A DNA stretch of 64,000 bases. Source: Saturnia japonica (Eukaryota > Arthropoda > Insecta > Lepidoptera > Saturniidae). The DNA is taken from NCBI GenBank assembly GCA_033032175.1, contig CM065316.1:32115-96114 (forward strand), in the 5' to 3' direction. Under the pieces are notes generated by a model. It was not told the DNA's origin and did not search any database. It saw nothing but the letters and a program-made list of their open reading frames with translations. The translations under genes were made by a program, and so were the position numbers. Below are positions 1 to 7,542 of the stretch, in pieces; within the stretch, counting starts at the first letter, position 1; every line of letters starts with the position of its first letter.

Positions 1-204
1 TGTGCATGCCAGAGTCGTCGTGGAATGTTCCTGATCGGGAATCCATTTTCGTGCCAAGGTCATCGTATTTAGATTAAGCTCATGTACAAATTTGCCCCCC
101 CCAGAAAACGTGGGGCAGCCCGGGCTAGGCCCGGGGAGGGATTCTCCAACTCCTGAGGAGCTGGTACCCTCCTGGGGTAATACTATGATATTTGTACAAT
201 CCAT
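1..204 (-). CDS. ORF1 (Gag-like) N-terminus, partial, B0
   Basis: Reading from the ATG at 204 the frame is open to the window edge. It begins MDCTNIIV, runs through one copy of the LPQEGT...GESL...GCPTFSGGG repeat, then LNTMTLARKW. The same repeat occurs three times at the ORF1 N-terminus of B1, which supports translation. The frame holds here, whereas B2 has two single-base deletions in the equivalent repeat. The catalytic and zinc-knuckle parts lie outside the window. ORF1 of R1-clade elements is an RNA-binding Gag-like protein that forms the ribonucleoprotein and, in TRAS/SART, directs it to telomeres; that role is inferred here. Confidence 0.7.
   Translation of the reverse strand, partial: MDCTNIIVLPQEGTSSSGVGESLPGPSPGCPTFSGGGKFVHELNLNTMTLARKWIPDQEHSTTTLACT
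95..179 (-). repeat. LPQEGT/FSGGG coding repeat with folded RNA (B0 copy)
   Basis: This is one copy of the approximately 85-bp module also found at 12898, 13084, 13324, 16112, 38541 and 38775. On the minus strand, CCCCAG and CTGGGG can close a multiloop. Inside are CAGCTCC-TCA-GGAGTTG and CCCGGGC-CTA-GCCCGGG hairpins. Confidence 0.7.
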
Positions 205-568
205 CACCTTTAACTCCTCCTCCAGTTCGCAGTGCGCCAGCCGGGATCGGTATGAAGACAACCACTCCCGCCAGCCGCTCCCCGGAATTGGGCCCTTGGG
301 ACTCAACTTGAGCCCTCATCGGCCCCAACCCGGTACTGAGTGCGCTGCTCACACGCCACACCCAGGAGTGTTTATCGGCTCTCCAGCCTAGATCCGTAGT
401 GTTCAGCGAGACAAGGTCACCTCGAGAAGGATGTGGCTCTTCACCACGCACTACGGTCTTGAGGTGGCAGGCTAAGGCTCTCTCCAAAAGGAAAGAACTG
501 TATTGCGCCTGTGGGTCCACCTCCTGCAGATCAGAGATACAAGTACCTCATCACGCCTGCTCGACCCC

Positions 569-585
569 AACCTAACCTTTTTTTT
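569..585. repeat. telomeric repeat remnant and short poly-T tail
   Basis: AACCTAACC followed by eight T. It is the junction between the 5' end of B0 and the poly(A) 3' end of the next element. Confidence 0.85.
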
Positions 586-674
586 ACATGGGGAAATCCT
601 ACATTGGATACACCTCCCGCCGTCGGGGGACAGCGAGAGGGTTATGCCGGACTCTTACCGGCTAAAACCCCATG
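586..674 (-). promoter_or_regulatory. 3'-terminal RNA fold, variant with CATGGGG/CCCCATG outer stem
   Basis: The outer stem CATGGGG/CCCCATG replaces the CGTGGGG/CCCCACG of A and B. The inner hairpin GCCGG-TAAGAGT-CCGGC replaces GTCAG-TAAGAGT-CTGAC. Both are paired changes around an unchanged loop. The position next to poly(A) suggests recognition by the element's reverse transcriptase (inference). Confidence 0.7.
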
Positions 675-907
675 GCCGCATCAGCGCGTATGTGAACAGG
701 GTCGCGGGAAAGGCGGTAAGCAAACGACCGCTACCCTGTTCACGCGCTCGGGTCACCCGTAGGTGGTGAAAGCGGGGACCCACGTCTCGTGGAGAGAATG
801 ACTCTCTCTGGCTTCTTCTATAGAAGCAGCGGCAAGCCGTGCTTCACAATCACGGGACCTCCATTAAGCGGCAATAAACGCCCCCGCGTCTACTGCCTGA
901 AGATCTA

Positions 908-1209
908 TTAGGGAGGCCTCTGGTTATACAGACCTCTACCTCTTCTCCTACCACGCCCTCTCCCGCGGCGAACCATGTGTGCATCGGGCGCTCTCTCTCT
1001 ATCTCTTTCTGCGTCCTCCTTTTGCACAAGGACACTCTCGCAGAATGAAACGACAGCATTCCATGATTCCTCGGCACCAACCATGGAGCGAACCACAGCC
1101 GGTAGAGAAAGGTCTTCACCAATAACAGCCACCAAGTCCCTGCGCTCCTCAGCCCATGCTGGACATTGCTCTAAAGTGTGCTGAGCTGTGTCCATTTCGC
1201 AATTACAGT
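908..1209 (-). pseudogene. ORF2 C-terminus remnant
   Basis: About 100 codons remain, beginning inside the C-terminal Cys/His motif (YCNCEMDTAQHTLEQCPAW), then DLSLPAVVRSMV and a basic tail rich in Arg and Gly ending YNQRPP. It aligns with the end of A/B ORF2. Endonuclease and reverse transcriptase are lost through 5' truncation, so it cannot be functional alone. Confidence 0.8.
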
Positions 1210-1247
1210 ACCCCAACCTAACCTTTTTTTTTTTTTTTTTTTTTTTT
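1210..1247. repeat. 14-bp target-site copy with telomeric repeats, and poly-T tail
   Basis: ACCCCAACCTAACC lies directly before T24. The same 14 bases follow the 5' end of A1 at 7402, so they form the target-site duplication of A1. Confidence 0.8.
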
Positions 1248-1333
1248 ACGTGGGGAAATCCTGCATGGATCCGCCTCCCGAGCCGGGCAGCTCGAGAGGG
1301 GTATGTCAGACTCTTACTGACTAAAACCCCACG
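1248..1333 (-). promoter_or_regulatory. 3'-terminal RNA fold (A/B type)
   Basis: The outer stem is CGTGGGG/CCCCACG. The hairpins are GTCAG-TAAGAGT-CTGAC and CGAGCTGCCCGGCTCG. The fold sits directly beside the poly(A). Equivalent copies are at 7470-7555, 16606-16691, 32843-32929 and 46107-46192; the copy at 56147-56222 has lost its distal arm to the LTR insertion. Confidence 0.7.
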
Positions 1334-1575
1334 GTGTTCCTCTTTCACCCATTTGGCCGGGGAGTAGGGACAGCTTACGCATTACTTCTACTCGCCCGAC
1401 GGGTGTAGGCCCCTCATAAGGGGCCACCTTCAGCGGTCTGAGGGGTCGAGATGTGTGTGACACCCTCCGACGAACCTACGAGGGGCGCATCGAACACTGA
1501 TGCGCCACGCCTCGGGCCTGTGCATTAGCTGCAAGGGCGAAGGACGTGCCCGCGTCCGACACCCGCAGGCCGTTT

Positions 1576-4500
1576 TTACGGCGGCAGGAGGTCATTCCTG
1601 ACCCTGCGCCGCCGGGTTCGTCGACCGCGGGAGGGGAGCTCTGACGTCTGCTCCCTCTCCCTCTCCGCCGCCTCCTTTGCGAGCATGACGTCCTCGCAGA
1701 ATGAGGCGACGGAGTTCCACCCGCTCTCACTCTCAACCATGGACGAAACGACGGTCGGGAGTGAGAGATCGGGCCCTATAGCCGCGATGAGGTCGCGGCG
1801 TGACGAGTCCCATGCGGGACAGGCGGCCAATGTGTGCTGCGCGTTATCGACCGCGCAGCCACAATGATGGCACCCAGCTGTTGGCTCTCGGCCTATGCGA
1901 CACAGGTAACTCCCGAAACATCCGTGTCCCGAGAGCACCTGCGTCAGCCGGAAGGTTAGGGTGCCGTGCCGCCTCCGTACCCATGCCGTCAAATGAGGCC
2001 TCACGGCCTCGACGGTCGTCACGCCGGCGCTGGGGTGGTCCAGTCGTCGGTCCCACTCCGCCATGACCAGGATCTGGTGGAGCTCTGCCCTACGCGCCTC
2101 GATCTCACGAGGCGCAGGTCGTATTCCTCTCTCCAACGCTTCCCCGCGCCACCTGTAGAGCGACGCGAGGGCTTCCGCCTCCAGATCCCATGGCGGAGAT
2201 CCGGCCAGTAGGGAGGCCGCCTCGAAGGAGATCGTGCGATATCCCCGGGCTGCTCTGACGGCCATCGCTCTCTGCGGTTTGCGCAGAGCGGCGATATTAC
2301 GGGCCGCCTGGTTCTCAGCCCACACCGGGGCCCCGTAAAGGGCCATGGACCGCACGATCCCCATGTAGAGCCTTCGGCAAGCGGAATTTGGACCCCCCAG
2401 GTTGGGCAACAGCCGCGCCAACGCGGCCGCAGCGCCCATAAGACGGGGGGTCAGCTGCCTGAAGTGCTCTACAAAGTCCCATCGGCTATCCAGAACGAGT
2501 CCAAGATACTTCATCGTGGACTGGATGCCGATTGGGACGCCTCCCACGATGATCTGGGACCCTCTCGGTGGCGCATTCCGAGGCCCATGGAAACACAGAG
2601 CCTCGGATTTTTGCAGCGCCACATTTAGTCCCAGACGCCGGATCCGACCGACGACGTGTGCCACCCCAGCGGTTGCCAATATCGCGGCTTCGCGGTGCGA
2701 CTTAGCTCTAGACGTGACCAGTGTGTCGTCGGCATAACATACGACACCGAGGCCACGGAGGAGCGCACCGCGCAACACCCAGTCGTATCCGATGTTCCAG
2801 AGAAGAGGGCCCAAAACTGACCCCTGGGGAACACCGAATACGACGTCTCGCCGACACATTCCACTCCGACCCGGGAAGACTACATACCTCTCAAAGAGGT
2901 ACGCCCCGACTATGCGGCGGAGGTAGGACGGCACTCCGTGAAACCGGAGCGCCTCTCTAATTGTGGCCCAGGGCAAGGTGTTAAAGGCATTTGCGATATC
3001 TAAAGACACCGCTATCACCACCTCGCCCCGAGCAATGGCCTCCTCCGCTAGACTCCTCACTTGCGCGATCGCATCAATCGTGGAGCGCCCTCTGCGGAAA
3101 CCGAACTGGTTCGCCGCCAAATCCGGCCCCACGTGCGTTAAATGGCTGACGAGGCGGTTTGCAATCACTCTCTCGAAGAGTTTGCCCACCTCGTCGAGCA
3201 GCACAATGGGGCGGTACGCGGACGGCGAGTCCGCCGGGCGCCCCGGCTTTTGGAGCAGGACTAGACGGCCGGTTTTCCACTTCGACGGAAACCGGCCCTG
3301 CTCCAGACACACGCTGAGGAGTCCCAATAGTCGGGGCTCGAGAACCTCTTGGGCCAGGACCCACGCTCGACCAGGCAGGCCGTCGGGCCCTGGGGCGGTG
3401 TTTTTGGCCGCGAGGCGTTTCACCGCTGCCCTCAGTTCTTCCCGGGTCACGTCGGGCACGTCGTCTCGGTCCACGTCGGGCTCAGCCGCGGGCGGAGCCA
3501 TGTGGGGAGGTGAAAACTCCTCCCTGGAGGGAAACAGAGCGCTCACCACCTCCTCGAGGAACTCTGACTGGAGACTCTGGGTTACCGGGGGGGCCCATTG
3601 GCGAAGTTTGCCGCGTACCATCCGGTACGGGCGCCCCCACGGATCCCGATTGAGCGTCTCCAGGAATTCCTCTCTGGCCAGAGCCTTTGCGCGCTCAATG
3701 GCCCGTCGGAGGGTGAGCTTAGCTGCTCTGTAACCCTCATGCAGCTCCGCCTCTCCGGCGCTTGCGACCTGCGAATGACGTCGTCTGCGCCTTATCCTGG
3801 TGTACTGGCGGCGCGCTGCTACGCAAAGCGCGCGCAGCTGCGCAATTTCAGCGTTCCACCAGTACACCTGGCGCTTAGCTGGATGACGCCCAACTCTCGG
3901 CATCGCCGCGTCACACATATGCGACACTGCGGCTCGCAGTCGCTCCGCCCCATCTTCGACATCGGCAGGCCTCTCGGGTGTTCCATCCAGCACCCATGCC
4001 TGCACGGTGGCGGCCTCAAGGAACACCTCACGGTCGAGACGTCCCAGAGCCCAACGTGGACTGTCCTCCTCAGGGCCTCTCGGGACCGGTCGTCCCGTGG
4101 TCTGAGCGGACACTTCGAATTGTATATATAGATGGTCCGAAAGTGTCTCTACCCCCTCCAGGACTCTCCAGTCCCGAACACGGCGTGCTATTGCAGGGCT
4201 TGCGAACGATATGTCCACTATGGATTCGCCCTGCGGTCGCACGCACGTGTTTATGGAGCCCCTGTTAAGGACGAGTAGGCCAGATGTTACGGCCCACTCT
4301 TCCAGCGCCTCACCCCTATTATCCGTGGATGGGGAACCCCAAGCCGTAGATTTGGCGTTGAAGTCCCCGAGGACTAGGACAGGGTGAGGGTGGCTGCCCG
4401 AGACGACAGTGCCCAATTCCACCAAGAGTGCCTCAAATTCGGCAAGACTCCACCGAGGAGGTGCATACACCCCCACCACCACAACGTCGCCGAGACGCGC

Positions 4501-4734
4501 AGCCACGTATCCCTGGCCCTCCTTGATGTTGGTGAAGGGCGGGGAGCCGGCGGCGGGCCGGGAAATGATGGCCACCAAGCCATCTCGATTACCCGCCCAG
4601 TTATCTCGGGGTGGCACGAAGTATGGCTCGGCTATCACGGCGACGTTGATTGACCACTGTGCCATGCTTTGGACTAGCAGGTCCTGCGCACTGGCACAGT
4701 GGTTTAGATTCGCTTGGAGGAGACGGATGGCCAT
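1576..4734 (-). CDS. ORF2: APE endonuclease-reverse transcriptase, intact (A1)
   Basis: The protein has 1052 residues, the normal size for R1-clade ORF2. Residues 1-225 form an APE-type endonuclease: NLNH near 9-12, Glu36 in AEPYF, LGDFNAK at 122-128 and SDH at 199-201. The reverse transcriptase spans roughly 430-720 with APGPDG, DIANAFNT, GVPQGSVLGPLLWN and YADD near 667. A Cys/His motif, CHHCGCxVDxAQHTLxxC, lies near 950-970, followed by an Arg-rich tail. It should nick telomeric DNA and prime reverse transcription there. The ATG lies two bases after the ORF1 stop (TAG TA ATG), so reinitiation is likely. Oddity: the residue before GVPQGS is Phe where A2, A3, B and most relatives have Ser, which could weaken activity. 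Confidence 0.92.
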   Translation of the reverse strand: MAIRLLQANLNHCASAQDLLVQSMAQWSINVAVIAEPYFVPPRDNWAGNRDGLVAIISRPAAGSPPFTNIKEGQGYVAARLGDVVVVGVYAPPRWSLAEFEALLVELGTVVSGSHPHPVLVLGDFNAKSTAWGSPSTDNRGEALEEWAVTSGLLVLNRGSINTCVRPQGESIVDISFASPAIARRVRDWRVLEGVETLSDHLYIQFEVSAQTTGRPVPRGPEEDSPRWALGRLDREVFLEAATVQAWVLDGTPERPADVEDGAERLRAAVSHMCDAAMPRVGRHPAKRQVYWWNAEIAQLRALCVAARRQYTRIRRRRRHSQVASAGEAELHEGYRAAKLTLRRAIERAKALAREEFLETLNRDPWGRPYRMVRGKLRQWAPPVTQSLQSEFLEEVVSALFPSREEFSPPHMAPPAAEPDVDRDDVPDVTREELRAAVKRLAAKNTAPGPDGLPGRAWVLAQEVLEPRLLGLLSVCLEQGRFPSKWKTGRLVLLQKPGRPADSPSAYRPIVLLDEVGKLFERVIANRLVSHLTHVGPDLAANQFGFRRGRSTIDAIAQVRSLAEEAIARGEVVIAVSLDIANAFNTLPWATIREALRFHGVPSYLRRIVGAYLFERYVVFPGRSGMCRRDVVFGVPQGSVLGPLLWNIGYDWVLRGALLRGLGVVCYADDTLVTSRAKSHREAAILATAGVAHVVGRIRRLGLNVALQKSEALCFHGPRNAPPRGSQIIVGGVPIGIQSTMKYLGLVLDSRWDFVEHFRQLTPRLMGAAAALARLLPNLGGPNSACRRLYMGIVRSMALYGAPVWAENQAARNIAALRKPQRAMAVRAARGYRTISFEAASLLAGSPPWDLEAEALASLYRWRGEALERGIRPAPREIEARRAELHQILVMAEWDRRLDHPSAGVTTVEAVRPHLTAWVRRRHGTLTFRLTQVLSGHGCFGSYLCRIGREPTAGCHHCGCAVDNAQHTLAACPAWDSSRRDLIAAIGPDLSLPTVVSSMVESESGWNSVASFCEDVMLAKEAAEREREQTSELPSRGRRTRRRRVRNDLLPP

Positions 4735-4736
4735 TA

Positions 4737-6908
4737 CTAATTGACTTCATCCATCTCCTCCGTTTGGTTCGTCGACGGCGCTACAGGAGCAGCCGACGAG
4801 GCAAGGGGCTGTGCAGGGGCTTTCCCCCTCTTCCCCCTCCTTCTCTTCTTGGGTGGTGACGACGCAACGCATGTCTTGCCGCCCACCCGGTGCCCAGCTG
4901 GTTTACCCGCACCGGCACATATTAAACAATGCGGGTCCGCTGTGCAGCCTGCCGCCTTATGGCCGGGTTGACTGCAGCGATAGCAGAGTGCACTGCAGTC
5001 AACTTCTGAGGAGCATTTTGCCCCCAGATGACCGGCCTGAAGGCATCGGAAACACCTCTGTGAGCGGGGCTGCAAGACTTTTACTCGCGCCGACACCCAA
5101 CCCACCAATAGCTTACGGCCGTCGCCGAGTTTTTTGGCCACCGTCACTGGGCACGAAACCACGGCCGTTCCAGCCCCATTAAAGCTGGGGCGTGGATCAG
5201 TTGCCTTAACGTGCTCTGGGGGGCATTCCCCAGCACGTGCAACGGCGGCAATTAGCTTCTCCACTGTAACGGAGTCATCTAGGCCTGAGATGCGCACGTC
5301 TGCACACCTCATCGGCCTGGTCACCCGTATATCCTCAGCTGGAAAGGACGCCCTAATTTTTTCTGCAAGGGCGTCTGCTTGTGGGCCGCTGGTGGCACCA
5401 GGAACTTCCAAAAGGGCAGCCCCTGTTGCTGCCCTTCTATAATTGACACCCTCAATGCCTAGAGTGCCAAGGTCGACATGCTCCCATGTTTTCGTTAACA
5501 CCTCCCTGTAGGTGATGCCCCTCTTCGCAGCCTCAGGTTGCAGTGTTATAACCACCGCAGTGGATTTGGAGGTGCGAAGTTTGGGGGCTCTGTTCCTTTT
5601 TGGAGGTGCTACTTTAGCCGCCTTTTTCACCTTTTTCTTTGTGGCCTTACCCCCCTTGCCTACTAAAACCCATTCTCCCTCAGAAGGTTTGGGAGTGGCC
5701 ACCTTCTCGCTATAGGAGGGACGATATGTGGGTGCAGCTGAATTTGGCCCTGCTTTCCCTGTTTTCTGGCTACCTTTCTTCGCAACCACTTGCCGGGGAC
5801 CCGGCTGCCGTGTAGGCCGAGTTTCCGGCGCATTTGTTTTCGCCGTCTGCGCAGCCTTTCTATCCGCCGCCAAAGGAGGGCGGAGTTGTCTTTCTGGGAG
5901 GAGCCTGTCCTCCAAGGCCTCGAAGCGAGCACTCATTATGTTGAGTATGCGCTCGAACTTCTGGTCAATGTCAGAATTCTCGCTCCGAGGCCTCCCTGGC
6001 AACGGCGGAAACTCCTCCCTCCTCCGTGGTGCTGGAGAAGTTAAAGGGTCCAGTCCTGTCTCTGTCGCTGTGACTAGAGAGACTTCAGCTCCTGGCGATG
6101 GCTGGCGGACTTTATTCAGGTCCACCCTCATTTCCGCGAGCTCCTTCCGGAGCTCTGCCAGCTCTTCCGATTGTTTGGCATTCGTCTCCTCCAGCCTTGC
6201 GTATGCTGCTTGGACCCTTGCCAATTCCTCTGTGGTGGTCCGACTGTAATATTTCACTACTGCGTCCTTAATGGACACAGCGGCATCCTTAAGGGCCTTT
6301 TGGTAAGTTCCCTTGAGATTTGATGACTTTTTGGCGACCTTGAGGATCACCTCAACGTCGCCCAGTATTCTCTCGTTTAATTGGGAGGAGAGTTCTTCCT
6401 CCGGAGCAGAGATGATCTCCTTTGCGGCCCTATTAATCCGTGCCCGCGATGCCGCCTCTGCCACCTCCTCTTCGGCTGTAAGGCGGAGAAGCTCCTCTTT
6501 CTTGCGGATGTAATCTTCCTTCACCTTTGCCAACCCCACATATTCTCCTGTAGTTGGGGGCCGCCCCCTACCCTTTTTGGGGATAGAAACTGGCGTTTGC
6601 GTCTGGTCAGCACCTTCGACCTTCCTTTTCCGCCAGAAGGAGCTTGGCGGAGCGTCCTCAGCGCCAGACAAAGGGTTCTCAGACGACCCTACCGTCACCA
6701 TAGAGGCCTCACTGGACTCACTACACACCGACAGCCTGTCCAGTGAAGGGTCCCTTACGATAGCCACAACGGGGTCGAATTCACCCTTGTGACCATCTGT
6801 TTTTCTTTCCTCGCACGTAACTCCACTGGTGGAGCAACCCTCATCGTCTTTCTTACAACTAGTTATATTTACAATATTTACAGAGTTTTGTTTTAAAAGT
6901 TGGCTCAT
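4737..6908 (-). CDS. ORF1: Gag-like RNA-binding protein with CCHC knuckles, intact (A1)
   Basis: About 723 residues from the ATG at 6908 (MSQLLKQN). I chose this over upstream in-frame codons because A2 and A3 share it, and because a small hairpin (CCCAC-AATC-GTGGG) lies just before it. Residues 215-270 look like a coiled coil (heptads in EELARVQAAYARLEE). A conserved block, TAVVITLQPEAAKRG, lies near 443. The C-terminus (about 613-675) carries CFRCLQAGHLGAKC and CYRCSQPGHKAAGC knuckles plus a third Cys-rich unit, the three-knuckle arrangement of R1-clade Gag. A basic KKRRRGKRGK tail follows. It probably packages element RNA and helps locate telomeres (family knowledge). Confidence 0.9.
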   Translation of the reverse strand: MSQLLKQNSVNIVNITSCKKDDEGCSTSGVTCEERKTDGHKGEFDPVVAIVRDPSLDRLSVCSESSEASMVTVGSSENPLSGAEDAPPSSFWRKRKVEGADQTQTPVSIPKKGRGRPPTTGEYVGLAKVKEDYIRKKEELLRLTAEEEVAEAASRARINRAAKEIISAPEEELSSQLNERILGDVEVILKVAKKSSNLKGTYQKALKDAAVSIKDAVVKYYSRTTTEELARVQAAYARLEETNAKQSEELAELRKELAEMRVDLNKVRQPSPGAEVSLVTATETGLDPLTSPAPRRREEFPPLPGRPRSENSDIDQKFERILNIMSARFEALEDRLLPERQLRPPLAADRKAAQTAKTNAPETRPTRQPGPRQVVAKKGSQKTGKAGPNSAAPTYRPSYSEKVATPKPSEGEWVLVGKGGKATKKKVKKAAKVAPPKRNRAPKLRTSKSTAVVITLQPEAAKRGITYREVLTKTWEHVDLGTLGIEGVNYRRAATGAALLEVPGATSGPQADALAEKIRASFPAEDIRVTRPMRCADVRISGLDDSVTVEKLIAAVARAGECPPEHVKATDPRPSFNGAGTAVVSCPVTVAKKLGDGRKLLVGWVSARVKVLQPRSQRCFRCLQAGHLGAKCSSEVDCSALCYRCSQPGHKAAGCTADPHCLICAGAGKPAGHRVGGKTCVASSPPKKRRRGKRGKAPAQPLASSAAPVAPSTNQTEEMDEVN

Positions 6909-7323
6909 TTTTGTTCCCACGATTGTGGGGGAAGTAACAGTCCACCCAGGCAGTGCCCCCTGTGCCTGGGTAAGCCTAGCGTAACCCGTCAAGAGAGTCG
7001 GCCGGTTCTCTGACGGGGGTCGCACTCGTGACTGGTCTCCCACCAGCCACGCATCCCCTCGCGGTGCGCCGCCGCTTGGGATTAGGGTAATTTTTTATAG
7101 AGGTTTTCTTCCTCGCGGTCCGGGCGATTAAGCCAAGACCCTCGGTCCCATACGAAGCCGCGAGACGTGACCACGACACTCCGATGGGATTACGAGATCG
7201 TCGGCGACAAGCCGAACAAGTTGTCCAACCTGCCCTCCTGACGTGAGTGCACGCCGAGCCCGCCAACACGCCACGTCTTCGAACCCTCTAAAGAGAAGAT
7301 GAACGGTAAACGAGGCCCCCCCT
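6909..7323 (-). promoter_or_regulatory. 5'UTR module shared by families A, C2 and D
   Basis: Conserved pairings include CCCAGGCA/TGCCTGGG, CCCGTCA/TTGACGGG and a GAGG-AAGAAAA-CCTC hairpin followed by an A-rich linker. Closely similar copies lie at 22267-22687, 28381-28779, 44777-45238 and 62675-63095, although the ORFs differ strongly. Probable roles are translation or packaging; no promoter motif is recognisable. Confidence 0.6.
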
Positions 7324-7401
7324 GTCAGGTATTAGCCGTCGGCCGAGAAGCGGCCGCCGTTGCCCGGGATGCACCACGCGGAGGTTCCTGACTCGCACCC
7401 C
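7324..7401 (-). ncRNA. HDV-like self-cleaving ribozyme at 5' end of A1
   Basis: Read on the minus strand from 7401. P1 is GGGGTGC/GCATCCC (7 bp with one G-U). P2 is GTCAGG/CCTGAC. P3 is ACC/GGT with L3 TCCGCGT. GG then follows P1 and can form P1.1 with CC of L3. The junction GGGCAAC matches the HDV ribozyme. P4 is a GC-rich hairpin with a CTTCT loop. J4/2 reads GCTAATA, giving the expected catalytic C. Cleavage would fall exactly before the first G of the element. R2 and several other non-LTR elements are known to use such ribozymes. Confidence 0.82.
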
Positions 7402-7423
7402 ACCCCAACCTAACCTAACCTAA

Positions 7424-7469
<46 letters not shown>
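7402..7469. repeat. target-site copy, (CCTAA)n and poly-T
   Basis: ACCCCAACCTAACC plus two more repeats, then T44. It is the right-hand target duplication of A1 and the landing site of B1. Confidence 0.9.
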
Positions 7470-7471
<2 letters not shown>

Positions 7472-7542
7472 GTGGGGAAATCCTACATGGATCCGCCTCC
7501 CGAGCCGGGCAGCTCGAGAGGGGTATGTCAGACTCTTACTGA

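Larger units (their letters stand above)
1..568 (-). mobile_element. 5' part of family-B telomeric non-LTR retrotransposon (B0), cut by window edge
   Basis: Nearly identical to the 5' end of the B2 element at about 38681-39246: same ORF1 N-terminus, same 5' leader and same terminus (GGGGTCG on the minus strand), directly followed by telomeric AACCTAACC. The rest of the element lies left of the window. The leader, 205-568, is about 365 nt, has no convincing gene and is GC-rich with several hairpins. Confidence 0.85.
586..1210 (-). mobile_element. 5'-truncated telomeric non-LTR element, separate subfamily
   Basis: It runs from the poly-T at 578-585 to about 1210, where the ORF2 frame stops abruptly at the telomeric flank. 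Only the 3'UTR and the last approximately 100 codons of ORF2 remain, a typical product of incomplete target-primed reverse transcription. The 3'UTR differs from A-E, so this is a sixth subfamily. The same 3'UTR words reappear at 63985-64000. Confidence 0.85.
1248..7401 (-). mobile_element. full-length intact R1-clade (TRAS/SART-like) telomeric element, A1
   Basis: The 6154-bp element has a 3'UTR at 1248-1575, ORF2, ORF1, a 5'UTR, a ribozyme-like 5' end and a 24-nt poly(A). It is flanked by ACCCCAACCTAACC on both sides. It is the only copy in the window with both ORFs uninterrupted, so it is the best candidate for a recently active source. Poly-T joins the C-rich strand after CC (CCTAACC|T). 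That fits cleavage between C and T of CCTAA, as known for TRAS1 endonuclease. Confidence 0.92.

Noticed and set aside
125..520. Open frame beginning MDPQAQYSSF in the family-B leader (also 13431-13739 and 38749-39198), a possible extra ORF
   Set aside because: The related leader of C1 (16240-16420) has stops in the corresponding frame but keeps the hairpins, and the B2 copy runs out of frame with its neighbours. The conservation looks like RNA structure or recent common origin rather than coding.
2963..3733. Long plus-strand frames opposite ORF2 (also 12556-13257, 18319-19089, 29229-30110 and others)
   Set aside because: They mirror the GC-rich antisense of ORF1 and ORF2, match no protein motif, and recur only because the elements recur.
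1248..7401. Assignment to SART rather than TRAS
   Set aside because: The telomere strand orientation and the CC|T junction look TRAS-like, while the TAATG coupling is known from SART1. Without a tree I name only the R1 clade, TRAS/SART-like.
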